A stretch of 64,000 nt of DNA from Flavobacterium granuli (GCF_900129705.1 NZ_FQWO01000002.1:310001-374000), one strand, 5' to 3'; shown: positions 9,097 through 18,033, counted from the stretch's first letter. Translations and numbers: made by a program. The notes: a model not told the origin generated them from the sequence alone.

Positions 9097-10164
9097 ATGT
9101 CCTCAAAATTATTTTCTACTCTTCAAATAAAAAGCATTACGCTTAAAAACAGAATTGCGATTTCTCCCATGTGTCAGTATTCGTCCTTGGATGGTTTTGC
9201 CAATGATTGGCATCTGGTGCATCTGGGCAGCCGCGCCAGTGGTGGTGCGGGATTGATTATTCAGGAAGCGACTGCTGTTTCGCCCGAAGGCCGAATTTCG
9301 CCCGAAGATCTGGGAATTTGGAAAGATGAACATATCGAGAAATTGCAGTCGATTGTTCGTTTTATCAAAAGTCAAAACGCGGTTGCCGGAATTCAATTGG
9401 CGCATGCCGGACGCAAGGCCAGTTCAGCATCTCCATGGAACGGAGGAAGAAAGCTTACTATTGAGAATGGAGGATGGGAAACCGTAGCGCCTTCTGCAAT
9501 AGGCTTTCATGAAAATGAAGCGGTTCCGCTTGCCTTGGACAAAGCGGGCATTCAAAAAGTGATTTCCGATTTTAAAGCAGCCACCAAAAGAGTTGTTCAG
9601 GCAGGCTATCAGCTTCTGGAAATTCATGCCGCCCATGGTTATTTATTGCATCAATTCATGTCGCCTTTGTCTAATTTGCGAACCGATGAATACGGCGGAA
9701 GTTTCGAAAACAGAATCCGTTTGACGATGGAAGTTCTAGAAGCGGTACAATCAGAATGGCCAAAAGAGTTGCCTTTATTTGTTCGAATTTCAGCTACAGA
9801 TTGGGCGGATGGCGGATGGAATATCGAAGAATCAATCCAGCTTTCGAAAATTTTAAAAGAAAAAGGAGTCGATTTGATCGATGTTTCTTCGGGAGGAGCG
9901 GTCTCACATCAACAAATTCCGTTGGGACCCAATTACCAAGTCCCTTTTGCAGAACAAATAAAAAATGAAACCGGAATATTGACCGGAGCCGTGGGTTTGA
10001 TTACAAAATCAGATCAGGCGGAAGAAATCCTCGCTAGCGAAAAAGCCGATTTAGTCTTGTTTGCCAGAGAATCCCTAAGAAACCCAAATTTGGGATTGAC
10101 ATTTGCACAAGAACTAAATGCCGATGTTCAATGGCCTAAACAATACGAAAGAGCTAAAAAGTAA
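9097..10164 (+). CDS. namA: NADPH dehydrogenase NamA, old yellow enzyme (YqjM-like)
   Basis: 355 residues, a complete FMN-binding TIM barrel of the OYE family. Residue C26, followed by QY28, is the redox-tuning Cys and Tyr typical of the YqjM subclass (motif SPMCQYSS). The substrate-binding pair appears in HAAHGYLLHQFMSP (His about 176 and 179), followed by NLRTDEYGGS. It reduces the C=C bond of enals, enones and nitro compounds with NADPH in the cytoplasm, probably as detoxification. A weak -7 element (TAACTTTA) lies about 65 bp upstream. The gene is divergent from rseP. Downstream comes a repeat element rather than an operon partner. Confidence 0.92.
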   Translation: MSSKLFSTLQIKSITLKNRIAISPMCQYSSLDGFANDWHLVHLGSRASGGAGLIIQEATAVSPEGRISPEDLGIWKDEHIEKLQSIVRFIKSQNAVAGIQLAHAGRKASSASPWNGGRKLTIENGGWETVAPSAIGFHENEAVPLALDKAGIQKVISDFKAATKRVVQAGYQLLEIHAAHGYLLHQFMSPLSNLRTDEYGGSFENRIRLTMEVLEAVQSEWPKELPLFVRISATDWADGGWNIEESIQLSKILKEKGVDLIDVSSGGAVSHQQIPLGPNYQVPFAEQIKNETGILTGAVGLITKSDQAEEILASEKADLVLFARESLRNPNLGLTFAQELNADVQWPKQYERAKK

Positions 10165-10170
10165 GATTTT

Positions 10171-10319
10171 AAAACATATAAGTCATATAAGTTTTACTTT
10201 TAGATAGTATAAATAAATTCAATTTCTTCTATGAACTTACATTTCTTATCAGTTAAAAAGGCAACAGGAATCTTTCTCTATTTTAAAAACTTAAATGGCT
10301 TATATGTTTAAAACATATG
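10171..10319. repeat. Solo inverted-repeat unit of the CATATAAGTCATATAAG family
   Basis: AAACATATAAGTCATATAAG followed by TTTT starts at 10172, and an inverted imperfect copy (ACTTAAATGGCTTATATGTTT) ends near 10310, giving an IR-bounded unit of about 138 bp. A further partial arm (AAACATATG) runs to 10319. There is no gene inside. The same arms flank the GxxExxY gene at 24 kb. Confidence 0.8.
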
Positions 10320-10345
10320 CCTGCCACTAATTTAAAAAATACTAT

Positions 10346-11386
10346 ATGCAAAAAATTAAAACCGCACTGCTTTCTTACGGCATGTCAGGAAAAGTATTCC
10401 ACGCTCCGTTTTTGGCCATTCATCCCGGATTTGAACTGCTTGGTTCCTGGGAAAGAAGTAAAAAACTGATACAGGAAGATTATCCAGAGGTAAGAAGCTA
10501 CCCTACTTTGGAGGCCGTACTCGATGACGATATTGATTTGGTGATTGTAAATACACCGGTTGAAACTCATTTTGAATACGCCAAAAAAGTATTGCTGGCA
10601 GGAAAACATGCTATTGTCGAAAAAGCATTTACCACGACGGTGGCCGAAGCACTGGAATTGGCTGCATTGGCCAAAGAAAAAGGATTGAAATTGGCCGTTT
10701 TTCAAAACAGAAGATGGGATAGTGATTTCAAAACCGTGCAGCAAGTTGTTTCGGATCAGGTTTTGGGAGAAATTGTCGAAGCTGAATTTCATTTTGATCG
10801 TTACAATCCGAATTTGAGTGCTAAAACGCACAAAGAAACGGCTAATTCCGGAGCCGGAATTTTGAAAGATTTAGGGCCACATTTGATTGATCAGGCTTTG
10901 AGTTTGTTTGGTTTGCCTCAATCTGTTTTTGCGGATATCCGAATTACCAGAACACACTCTTTGGTAGATGATTATATCGATATTTTGCTGTATTATCCTG
11001 ATGTAAGAGTGAGACTGAAAGCTGGTTTTTTTGTCCGGGAAGCCATTCCTTCTTATGTGATTCATGGTAAAAAAGGCTCGTTTTTAAAAGTGCGTGGCGA
11101 TGTGCAGGAAGACGATTTAAAATTAGCTAAGAAACCCAATCTTGATACTTGGGGTAAAGAGCCCAAAACCAAAGAGGGAATTCTTCACACAGAGATTAAT
11201 AATGATGTATTGATCGAAAAGATACCAACACTTCAAGGGAATTATTATGATTTTTTTGATGGAGTTTACAATTCTATTTCAAATGATACGCCTGAACCGG
11301 TTACAGCGCAGGACGGAGTTCATGTCATGCAAATTATTGAAGCGGCAATACAAAGCAACAACCAAAAGAAAGTGATTGATTTATAG
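10346..11386 (+). CDS. Gfo/Idh/MocA family oxidoreductase (IolW/YvaA-like)
   Basis: 346 residues. The N-terminal Rossmann fold begins LLSYGMSGKVFHAPF, with the GxSGKVFHAPF signature of the YvaA/YdgJ branch. The usual EKP motif reads VEKAF here (about residue 94), so the conserved proline is replaced by alanine. AVFQNRRWDSDF near residue 128 and the GILKDLGPHLIDQAL helix (G-x-L-x-D-x-G-x-H-x-x-D, about 172-186) are the catalytic-domain hallmarks. Relatives are NAD(P)-dependent sugar or inositol dehydrogenases, for example scyllo-inositol dehydrogenase; the substrate is not readable. It stands between a repeat unit and an MFS gene that has its own promoter. Confidence 0.88.
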   Translation: MQKIKTALLSYGMSGKVFHAPFLAIHPGFELLGSWERSKKLIQEDYPEVRSYPTLEAVLDDDIDLVIVNTPVETHFEYAKKVLLAGKHAIVEKAFTTTVAEALELAALAKEKGLKLAVFQNRRWDSDFKTVQQVVSDQVLGEIVEAEFHFDRYNPNLSAKTHKETANSGAGILKDLGPHLIDQALSLFGLPQSVFADIRITRTHSLVDDYIDILLYYPDVRVRLKAGFFVREAIPSYVIHGKKGSFLKVRGDVQEDDLKLAKKPNLDTWGKEPKTKEGILHTEINNDVLIEKIPTLQGNYYDFFDGVYNSISNDTPEPVTAQDGVHVMQIIEAAIQSNNQKKVIDL

Positions 11387-11520
11387 TTTTGCCTTTAGCA
11401 GAAAGCAATAAATGTTCTCTAAATACTCTGAAAGTAATTAGGGAACATTTATTTTTATAAACAATAACGTTGTATTTTTGGTTAAAAATGCAGCTAAGTA
11501 TATTCGTTTAGACCTTTTTG

Positions 11521-11528
11521 TACCTTTG
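11521..11528 (+). promoter_or_regulatory. -7 promoter element (TACCTTTG) of the MFS gene
   Basis: A perfect TAnnTTTG word lies exactly where the long open frame begins (TTG at 11518). Transcription would start near 11534, so the protein must begin further downstream. No clear -33 TTG is seen at normal spacing. Confidence 0.55.
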
Positions 11529-11556
11529 CAGAATTAAACTTCTAAAATTATTTCTT

Positions 11557-12768
11557 TTGATAGATTTAAACTTCATATCCCGTTTTAAAACCAAAGCAAA
11601 ATATAAAAAAACCTATAAAAATGCCAAGGTTTCATATCTGAATAGAATTCGTTGGGCGGTTTCGATGTTTTATTTTGCCATGGGTTTGTGTTTTGCCACT
11701 TGGGCCAGCCGGATACCGGATATTAAAACGGCTTTGCATCTTGGCGAAGGTGAATTAGGAACTATTTTATTTGCATTGCCATTGGGGCAATTAGTGATTA
11801 TGCCTTTTTCAGGAAAATTAGTCACCCGTTTTGGTAGCCATCGCATTCTTATAATCTCGTTGTTATTTTATGCTTTTAGCTTGACAAATATTGGTTTGGC
11901 TTCTCAGACTTGGCAATTATTGGCAGGATTATTTGTATTTGGAATTTTTGGTAACTTGGCGAATATAGCTGTAAATACCCAAGGAGTTTATACCGAAGTA
12001 CTTTTCAAGAAAACGATCATGTCTTCTTTTCACGGAATGTGGAGTTTTGCCGGATTTACGGGCGCTTTGGTTGGTTTAGGAATGCTGGCATTGGAGCTTT
12101 CGCCTTATCATCATTTTCTGGTAGTTGGTGGAATTGTATTGTTAATGGTGGCTTTAAATTTTAAATTCTTAATAAAAGCCAAAGAAACCATTAAAGCCAA
12201 AAAGAAAAAAAGGTTCACCAAACCGGACAGTGCTTTAATTTGGCTGGGAGTAATTGGTTTCTGTGGGATGGCAAGCGAAGGCGTGATGTTTGATTGGAGC
12301 GGCGTTTATTTTAAGGATGTGATTAAAGCGCCTGGCGCATTAGTAATTTTAGGTTATACCTCGTTTATGATTATGATGGCTGGAGGTCGTTTTATTGGGG
12401 ACGGTTTGATTCTTAAATTTGGACGAAAAAAAGTCATGCAAATTAGTGGCCTGATGATTTCTACCGGACTTTTTGTTTCTGTATTTTTTCCGTATATTAT
12501 TCCATGTACTTTTGCTTTTATGCTTGTGGGATTAGGTGTTTCTACGATTGTACCAACGATTTATAGTGTGGCTGGAAAAAACCCAACGGTTCCTCCTGGG
12601 GAAGCACTAACAATTGTTTCGAGTGTGAGTTTTCTGGGATTTTTAATGGGACCACCCGTGATAGGTTATATTGCCGAGTTGTTTGGTTTGCGATTCTCTT
12701 TCGCTTTTATTGGAATCTTCGGAATTTTGATAGCCCTTATGGTTTCCAGAATCAAAGCAATCGAGTAA
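11557..12768 (+). CDS. MFS transporter (YbjJ/fucose-permease-like)
   Basis: About 403 residues with twelve hydrophobic segments. The first includes FYFAMGLCFATWASRIPDIK, the signature start of YbjJ-type MFS proteins, and the helix 2-3 loop reads GKLVTRFGSHR, the MFS motif A. The second half repeats this as DGLILKFGRKKVM. The frame is open from a TTG at 11518, but that codon touches the -7 promoter word. TTG at 11557 is my preferred start, giving a leader of about 20 nt, and the first ATG at 11665 would remove part of helix 1. It is an inner-membrane, proton-coupled transporter, probably for a sugar or metabolite; the substrate is unknown. A terminator follows. Confidence 0.85.
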   Translation: MIDLNFISRFKTKAKYKKTYKNAKVSYLNRIRWAVSMFYFAMGLCFATWASRIPDIKTALHLGEGELGTILFALPLGQLVIMPFSGKLVTRFGSHRILIISLLFYAFSLTNIGLASQTWQLLAGLFVFGIFGNLANIAVNTQGVYTEVLFKKTIMSSFHGMWSFAGFTGALVGLGMLALELSPYHHFLVVGGIVLLMVALNFKFLIKAKETIKAKKKKRFTKPDSALIWLGVIGFCGMASEGVMFDWSGVYFKDVIKAPGALVILGYTSFMIMMAGGRFIGDGLILKFGRKKVMQISGLMISTGLFVSVFFPYIIPCTFAFMLVGLGVSTIVPTIYSVAGKNPTVPPGEALTIVSSVSFLGFLMGPPVIGYIAELFGLRFSFAFIGIFGILIALMVSRIKAIE

Positions 12769-12789
12769 AATATATTTTTACACTTTTTT

Positions 12790-12827
12790 AAAAAACCGAC
12801 ATGTCCTAGAAAAACAGTCGGTTTTTT
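12790..12827 (+). terminator. Terminator of the MFS gene
   Basis: An AAAAAACCGAC/GTCGGTTTTTT stem of 11 bp with a 16-base loop ends in a T run. Confidence 0.8.
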
Positions 12828-13120
12828 ATTTTTTACTGAAAATCAGTAACTTAACGATTTTTTTGTTATTTTTAACATTAGTATTCAAGCAATTGTGTTT
12901 TAAATTGTTTTTGAATACTAAATACCACTTTTTCTATTTTTTTGTAGAGCCTAATTGGGTGATGCGTTTATTTCCAAAGACCTTTTTCTGTTATTTCTGC
13001 CATAGTATTCCTTTTCGGAATATTTTTTATGGCCAGAAGTGAAACAATCATTTTTTTTATTTAACAGACAAAATTTCCTGATTCATTAGGGTTTTTTGGC
13101 GAAAAAATAGAGACAGGCTT
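12828..13120 (+). promoter_or_regulatory. Structured leader upstream of the TonB-dependent receptor
   Basis: This stretch holds two strong inverted repeats. At 12878-12921, TTAGTATTCAA pairs with TTGAATACTAA, with an inner CAATT/AATTG. At 12999-13033, GCCATA pairs with TATGGC, with an inner ATTCC/GGAAT and a following T-rich run. No gene and no clear TAnnTTTG word was found. They could be a terminator-like attenuator, an operator or a riboswitch; none is recognised. Confidence 0.5.
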
Positions 13121-15958
13121 ATGAGAAATGGTATTTTGTCACTCTTGTTTATTTTGCAGATGGGATTTGTTTTTGCCCAAAATAATGCCGGAATTTCGGG
13201 TAAGGTTTTAGATGCGAAAACAATGCAACCCTTGACTTATGTAGTTGTTTCAATCCAAAATACAAATTGGACGGAACTCACGGCAGCGGATGGGAAGTTT
13301 CTTTTTAATGCTTTGCCATCTGGGGATTATCTGATTCTTTTTCACAATCAGGGATACAAAGATGCTTTGGTTCCCATAAGTTTGAATGGGGGTGAGTTAC
13401 TAGATTTAGGAACCATTTTACTAGAAGAAGACCAAATTTTAGAGCAGCAAAGTGGATTAATCCGGCTTTTCGAAAACGAGCTGACAGATGACAATAGCGG
13501 TTCTGAGAGTACTTCGGGTCTTTTGCAATCATCCAAAGACGCTTTTCAGCAGGCAGCAGCTTTCAATTGGGGACAGGCAAGATTCAGGGTGCGCGGTTTA
13601 GACAGCGAGAATGCAACGACGATGATTAATGGCATCACGATGAACAAACTTTATGACGGTAGGCCGCAATGGAGCAACTGGGGCGGACTCAATGATGCTA
13701 CTCGAAATCAGGAGTTCTCCATCGGCACCGCACCATCCGATTATACTTTTGGAGGTATTTTGGGAACGCAGCAAATCAATACTCGCGCTTCTATTTATAA
13801 GACTGGCGCAAGAATTACGGTATCGGGAACCAATACGAATTACAGTTGGCGTATGATGGGAACCTATGCTTCGGGCATGAGCAATGCCGGTTGGGCTTAT
13901 GTGGTTTCGGCTGGAAAACGCTATGCCGAAGAAGGTCATTTTGACGGAACTACCTATGATGCAAATTCTCTTTTTCTTAGTGTCGAAAAGAAATTGAATG
14001 AGCAACATTCGATTAATGTTACCGGTTTTTATACGCCCAATATCCGAGGGAAAAATTCACCAAACACAGATGAGGTTAGGCAATTGACGAGTGAGAAATA
14101 CAATTCCTACTGGGGTTATCAAAACGGTAAAAAAAGAAATGCAAGAGAGAAAACCATCGAAGAACCCATTTTGATGTTGAATCATTTTTTTAAAATAAAT
14201 GATCACACTAATCTGAATTCCAGTGTGATGTATCAGTTTGGTAAAATAGGGAATAGCAACCTGGATTATCAAAACGCCAATAGCCCGGATCCAACCTATT
14301 TTAGAAAAATGCCGAGTTATTACAGTTCGATGTATGCCAAAGATAATGGGGAGTTTTCGGGTGCGTTTATACCGGATTTTGAAAATGCCGAGAGGAGCAG
14401 AACGACTTTTTTAGCAAACCCCCAAATCGACTGGGAGGCAATCTACCGAACAAATCAAAATCCGATTGTGGATAGCAATGGAACCATAACGGGTTATGAA
14501 CCGGCACAAAGTCATTATGTTTTATACGAAGACCGGACCGATGATCAAACCATTGTGGCGGCGTCTAACTTCAATTCGCAACTGAATGAAAACCTGATTT
14601 TGAATGTGGGTGCTTCGTTTCGGGACTTAAAATCTCACAATTACCAAAAGCTGTTGGATTTACTGGGAGGTGCTTTTTTTGAAGATATTGATGGATTTTA
14701 TAACGGAAGCCAAGCGCAATCTGATTTGAATAATCCACACCGTCAAGTGATAGTGGGCGACGCTTATGGTTACAATTATAAGTACAGAGCCAATACTGTT
14801 GATGCTTTCAGTCAGTTTAAATTTTCTTATAATAAAGCCGATTTTTATTTGGCGCAATCCTTCAGTAGTACTAATTATCAAAGAGAAGGTTTGTATCGAA
14901 ATGGAATTTATGAGACGACCTCTTTTGGCAAAAGCGAGAAAGTGCAATTCGAAAATTTTGGTTTCAAAGGAGGGATTACTTTTAAAATATCGGGCAAGCA
15001 GTCATTGAATTTCAACGGAGCCCATTTGACCAAAGCACCCAGTCTTAGAAGTACTTTTCCTAATGCACGATTGAATAATTCGATTGTAGAGAACTTGAAA
15101 AGTGAAGCCGTTAATAGTCTTGATATTAGCTATATTTTTCGATCGCCCCACTTAAAAATGAGAGGAACAGCCTATTATTCGACCATAAAGGACGCTACTA
15201 AAATTTCCTTTTTTTATGCCGAAGGAATCTTTGATAATGAGGCGGGATATACCAATACGAATGCTTTTGTCAGCCAGACTTTGACTAATCTGAACCGCAA
15301 GAATATCGGAGCTGAATTGAGCTTGGAGTACCAACTCAGTACCACATTAAAAACAAACTTTTCGGCTGCTTACGGGCAATTTACCTATGACAATAATCCT
15401 AAAGTAAGTATTAATAATGATGCGGTAGCCACTATTGAAAATACGAATCCATCGTATGATTTTGGAACGGCGCTTTTAAAAAATTACAAACAAGCTGGTA
15501 TGCCACAACAGGCGTATAGTTTGGGAATTGAATATCGAGATCCCAAATACTGGTGGATAGGCACCAATGTGAATTATCTAGCGGATTCCTATATTGATGT
15601 TTCACCCATTTCCAGAACAGCACAATTTTATACAAATCCCGCCAGCGGTTTCGCTTTCCCCGAAGCTACCGAGGAAAGGGCAAAGGAGTTGCTAAAACAG
15701 GAACGATTTGATCCTGTGGTGTTGCTCAATTTAATAGGAGGAAAATCCTGGAGAATTAAGGGGAAGTACCTGGGACTTTTTGTGAGTATTAATAATATAT
15801 TGGATAAAAGTTATAAAACAGGCGGCTATGAGCAAGCTCGTAATGCTAATTTCCGTCAGCTCAATCAGGATGTTTCCAGCGGGACACCTTCTTTTGGTAA
15901 TAAATATTTTTATGGCTATGGCCAAAGCTATTTTGTGAATCTCTACTTCAGTTTTTAA
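13121..15958 (+). CDS. TonB-dependent outer-membrane receptor with carboxypeptidase-like N-terminal domain
   Basis: 945 residues. A signal peptide ends FVFAQ (about 20). Next comes a CarboxypepD_reg-like beta-sandwich (GISGKVLDAKTMQPLTYVVV, to about 100). The plug domain follows, with FRVRGLDSENATTMINGITMN near residue 150-175. The remainder is a 22-strand barrel rich in aromatic strands, ending FVNLYFSF with the C-terminal Phe expected of outer-membrane barrels. It imports a large ligand using TonB energy. The DUF5689 lipoprotein gene follows after 18 bp, so it is the likely surface partner. It is not a SusC-type receptor, since it lacks the SusC DEVVV(I/V)GYG segment and has no SusD beside it. 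The ligand is unknown. Confidence 0.9.
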   Translation: MRNGILSLLFILQMGFVFAQNNAGISGKVLDAKTMQPLTYVVVSIQNTNWTELTAADGKFLFNALPSGDYLILFHNQGYKDALVPISLNGGELLDLGTILLEEDQILEQQSGLIRLFENELTDDNSGSESTSGLLQSSKDAFQQAAAFNWGQARFRVRGLDSENATTMINGITMNKLYDGRPQWSNWGGLNDATRNQEFSIGTAPSDYTFGGILGTQQINTRASIYKTGARITVSGTNTNYSWRMMGTYASGMSNAGWAYVVSAGKRYAEEGHFDGTTYDANSLFLSVEKKLNEQHSINVTGFYTPNIRGKNSPNTDEVRQLTSEKYNSYWGYQNGKKRNAREKTIEEPILMLNHFFKINDHTNLNSSVMYQFGKIGNSNLDYQNANSPDPTYFRKMPSYYSSMYAKDNGEFSGAFIPDFENAERSRTTFLANPQIDWEAIYRTNQNPIVDSNGTITGYEPAQSHYVLYEDRTDDQTIVAASNFNSQLNENLILNVGASFRDLKSHNYQKLLDLLGGAFFEDIDGFYNGSQAQSDLNNPHRQVIVGDAYGYNYKYRANTVDAFSQFKFSYNKADFYLAQSFSSTNYQREGLYRNGIYETTSFGKSEKVQFENFGFKGGITFKISGKQSLNFNGAHLTKAPSLRSTFPNARLNNSIVENLKSEAVNSLDISYIFRSPHLKMRGTAYYSTIKDATKISFFYAEGIFDNEAGYTNTNAFVSQTLTNLNRKNIGAELSLEYQLSTTLKTNFSAAYGQFTYDNNPKVSINNDAVATIENTNPSYDFGTALLKNYKQAGMPQQAYSLGIEYRDPKYWWIGTNVNYLADSYIDVSPISRTAQFYTNPASGFAFPEATEERAKELLKQERFDPVVLLNLIGGKSWRIKGKYLGLFVSINNILDKSYKTGGYEQARNANFRQLNQDVSSGTPSFGNKYFYGYGQSYFVNLYFSF

Positions 15959-15976
15959 TTTTTTAAATCAAATGTT

Positions 15977-17329
15977 ATGGAAAGTAATAGTAGAAAATGC
16001 TTTTTTTTAATGGTTTTTGCGGTGCTCTTTTCCAGTTGTTCGAATGATGAGGTGGAAGTTCCCAAGTTGAGCTGTACCCAACCGGATTTTGTCGCAAATA
16101 AAACCGTTGCCCAAGTGCATGCTAATGCTGCTGCGATTGTATCACAATATCTTTATGACGATATTATAGAAGCTTATGTGGTCTCAACTGATGAAAGCGG
16201 GAATTTTTTTAAAGCAATATCATTTCAAACTTTGGCTACTTCCACAGTGCCAGCCCAAGGTTTTAGCGTTCCAGTGGATGCGACTAATTTGTATGTCGAT
16301 TATCGGCTAGGGAACAAAGTATATGTGAAACTGAAAAATCAATACACGGATATCAATTATGGGAGTTTGCGCATTGGCGGTATTTATGTCAATTCCTATG
16401 ATGAAGGCGCAGTGGGCCGACTTTCTCAGAATGACTATAAAGGCGTGCTGCATGCTTCCTGTACGAATGTAACCGAAGACCTCTTGGTTCGCCCCATTAC
16501 GATTGCTGATTTAGTGACAGATTCTAATTTGAATACGCTCGTCGAATTATCGGATGTGCAATTTACAGAAGCGGCTATGGGACGTCATTACTATGAGGAA
16601 ACCAACGATATTGGTGGCGCGACCAACTGGAATTTAATGGATAAATACGGAAATCAAGTAATCTTTAGAACCAGTAGCTATGCTAATTTTTCCCGAAGTT
16701 TGGTTCCTGCCGGTAGCGGAAAAGTACGAGGCGTTTTGACCAAATTTGGTTCTGATTATCAGTTGCTGGCACGATCAGAAAAGGATGTCATGATGAGCGG
16801 TACACGTGCTGTTCCTTTTTTCTCCCAAGATTTTCAATCGGTGGTTGATAATAGCAATTTGAGTTTAGCCGGCTGGGCTAATATTGTTCAGAGTGGCACT
16901 TTGTTCTGGAAAGGCGGGGTTTATTCCGGCAATGGTTATGCAGAGTTTGCCATTAGTGGTACAAAAGTGAATTCGAATATAGCTTGGTTGATTTCACCCA
17001 AAATTGACATGGATACCCATACGAATGAGATTTTGACCTTTAGAACGGCCCAGCATCATCTGGATGTCGATTCTCCTTTGAACACATTGGAAGTCTATGT
17101 TTCCACTAATTTTGACGGTTTGAATGTTACTAAGGCAACCTGGATTCCGCTTGTAGTAACCTTGCCTAAACAAGCGACACCTTGGTACCAGTTTGTTGGT
17201 TCAGGCGGAGTGGATTTGTCTTCTTATACCGGAAAAATTAATATTGCTTTCAAATACATTGGGTCGGGTAGGAACCTAGCTTTAGATGGCGCTTTTCAAG
17301 TGGATGATGTTCAAATTTTCGGGGATTAA
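15977..17329 (+). CDS. DUF5689 surface lipoprotein with choice-of-anchor-J-like C-terminus
   Basis: 450 residues. The signal ends LFSSC (Cys about 21). Residues about 30-260 match the DUF5689 pattern: an N-terminal TVAQVHANAA helix, IIEAYVVSTDESGNFFKAISFQ, LYVDYRLGNKVYVKLKNQY, and a GxLTKFGSDYQLLARSEKDV ending. The C-terminal 180 residues, starting FFSQDFQSV and ending ALDGAFQVDDVQIFGD, form a jelly-roll of the choice-of-anchor J type, which often binds glycans or other surface ligands. It is predicted to be outer-membrane anchored and to work with the receptor encoded 18 bp upstream, much as SusD works with SusC. That pairing is inferred from context. Confidence 0.82.
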   Translation: MESNSRKCFFLMVFAVLFSSCSNDEVEVPKLSCTQPDFVANKTVAQVHANAAAIVSQYLYDDIIEAYVVSTDESGNFFKAISFQTLATSTVPAQGFSVPVDATNLYVDYRLGNKVYVKLKNQYTDINYGSLRIGGIYVNSYDEGAVGRLSQNDYKGVLHASCTNVTEDLLVRPITIADLVTDSNLNTLVELSDVQFTEAAMGRHYYEETNDIGGATNWNLMDKYGNQVIFRTSSYANFSRSLVPAGSGKVRGVLTKFGSDYQLLARSEKDVMMSGTRAVPFFSQDFQSVVDNSNLSLAGWANIVQSGTLFWKGGVYSGNGYAEFAISGTKVNSNIAWLISPKIDMDTHTNEILTFRTAQHHLDVDSPLNTLEVYVSTNFDGLNVTKATWIPLVVTLPKQATPWYQFVGSGGVDLSSYTGKINIAFKYIGSGRNLALDGAFQVDDVQIFGD

Positions 17330-17342
17330 TAAACGTCTAGGA

Positions 17343-17375
17343 TTGTTTTAATTTTGCACAATAGTTTTATATTTG
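17343..17375 (+). promoter_or_regulatory. Predicted promoter of the FKBP lipoprotein gene
   Basis: TTG at 17343-17345 and TATATTTG at 17368-17375 (perfect TAnnTTTG) are 22 bp apart. The start codon is 25 bp further on. Confidence 0.65.
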
Positions 17376-17400
17376 TGACTTTATAAACAAAATTAAAATC

Positions 17401-17850
17401 ATGAAATACGTTTTATTTTCCCTTGTTTTAACTCTTTTTATATCTTGTTCAAAAGACAAAGAAACTGATTATACCGCTAAGAATGAACAAGAAATTGTTG
17501 ATTATATAGCCAAGAATGATTTAACTGCTCAAAAAAGCAGTTCAGGTTTGTATTACGTAATTAATGAGCCTGGTACCGGTGCTCAACCCACTGCAACCTC
17601 TAATGTAACGGTGGCTTACAAAGGCTATTTTACCAATGGAAAAGTATTTGATAAAAGCGAAGACAGCGGAATTTCGTTTGGTTTACAACAGGTAATCAAG
17701 GGATGGACAGAAGGAATTCCTTTTTTTAAAGAAGGCGGTAGCGGTCTTCTTTTAATTCCGGCTCACCTAGGTTATGGAAGTAATGACAGAGGGCCTATTC
17801 CAGGAGGTTCTGTACTTATTTTTGAGGTAAAACTAATTGCCGTTAATTAA
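17401..17850 (+). CDS. FKBP-type peptidyl-prolyl cis-trans isomerase lipoprotein
   Basis: 149 residues. The lipoprotein signal ends LFISC. The single FKBP domain spans about residues 45-149: SSGLYYVINEPGTG, VTVAYKGYFTNGKVFDKSED with the conserved Y and FD of the active site, QVIKGWTEGIPFFKEG, and LLIPAHLGYGS followed by IPGGSVLIFEVKLI. All the usual FKBP pocket positions (Y, F, D, W, Y, F) look present. It should assist folding of periplasmic or outer-membrane proteins. It has its own promoter, so although it follows the receptor/DUF5689 pair it need not belong to that unit. Confidence 0.93.
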   Translation: MKYVLFSLVLTLFISCSKDKETDYTAKNEQEIVDYIAKNDLTAQKSSSGLYYVINEPGTGAQPTATSNVTVAYKGYFTNGKVFDKSEDSGISFGLQQVIKGWTEGIPFFKEGGSGLLLIPAHLGYGSNDRGPIPGGSVLIFEVKLIAVN

Positions 17851-17853
17851 AAT

Positions 17854-17894
17854 AATGAGCTAAAACCCCTCTTTTTGAGTCGTTTTAGCTCATT
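17854..17894 (+). terminator. Hairpin after the FKBP gene
   Basis: A perfect 13-bp stem, AATGAGCTAAAAC/GTTTTAGCTCATT, has a 15-base loop. There is no strong T run, so termination is plausible but not certain. Confidence 0.55.
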
Positions 17895-18033
17895 CTAAAT
17901 TGGATTTTATACTATCCAAAACCTACTTATTTAAATATTAAATGACTTTTAATAAGCAGCAATTGTGTATTCATAATTGTTTTGCTTATTTTTTGTTTTG
18001 TATTTTGCCGTCCCAAATCTATAGAAATACCAC

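Noticed and set aside
13598..14008. Minus-strand frame of 136 residues inside the TonB-dependent receptor
   Set aside because: A composition effect of the barrel codons on the other strand; no start signal or homology seen.
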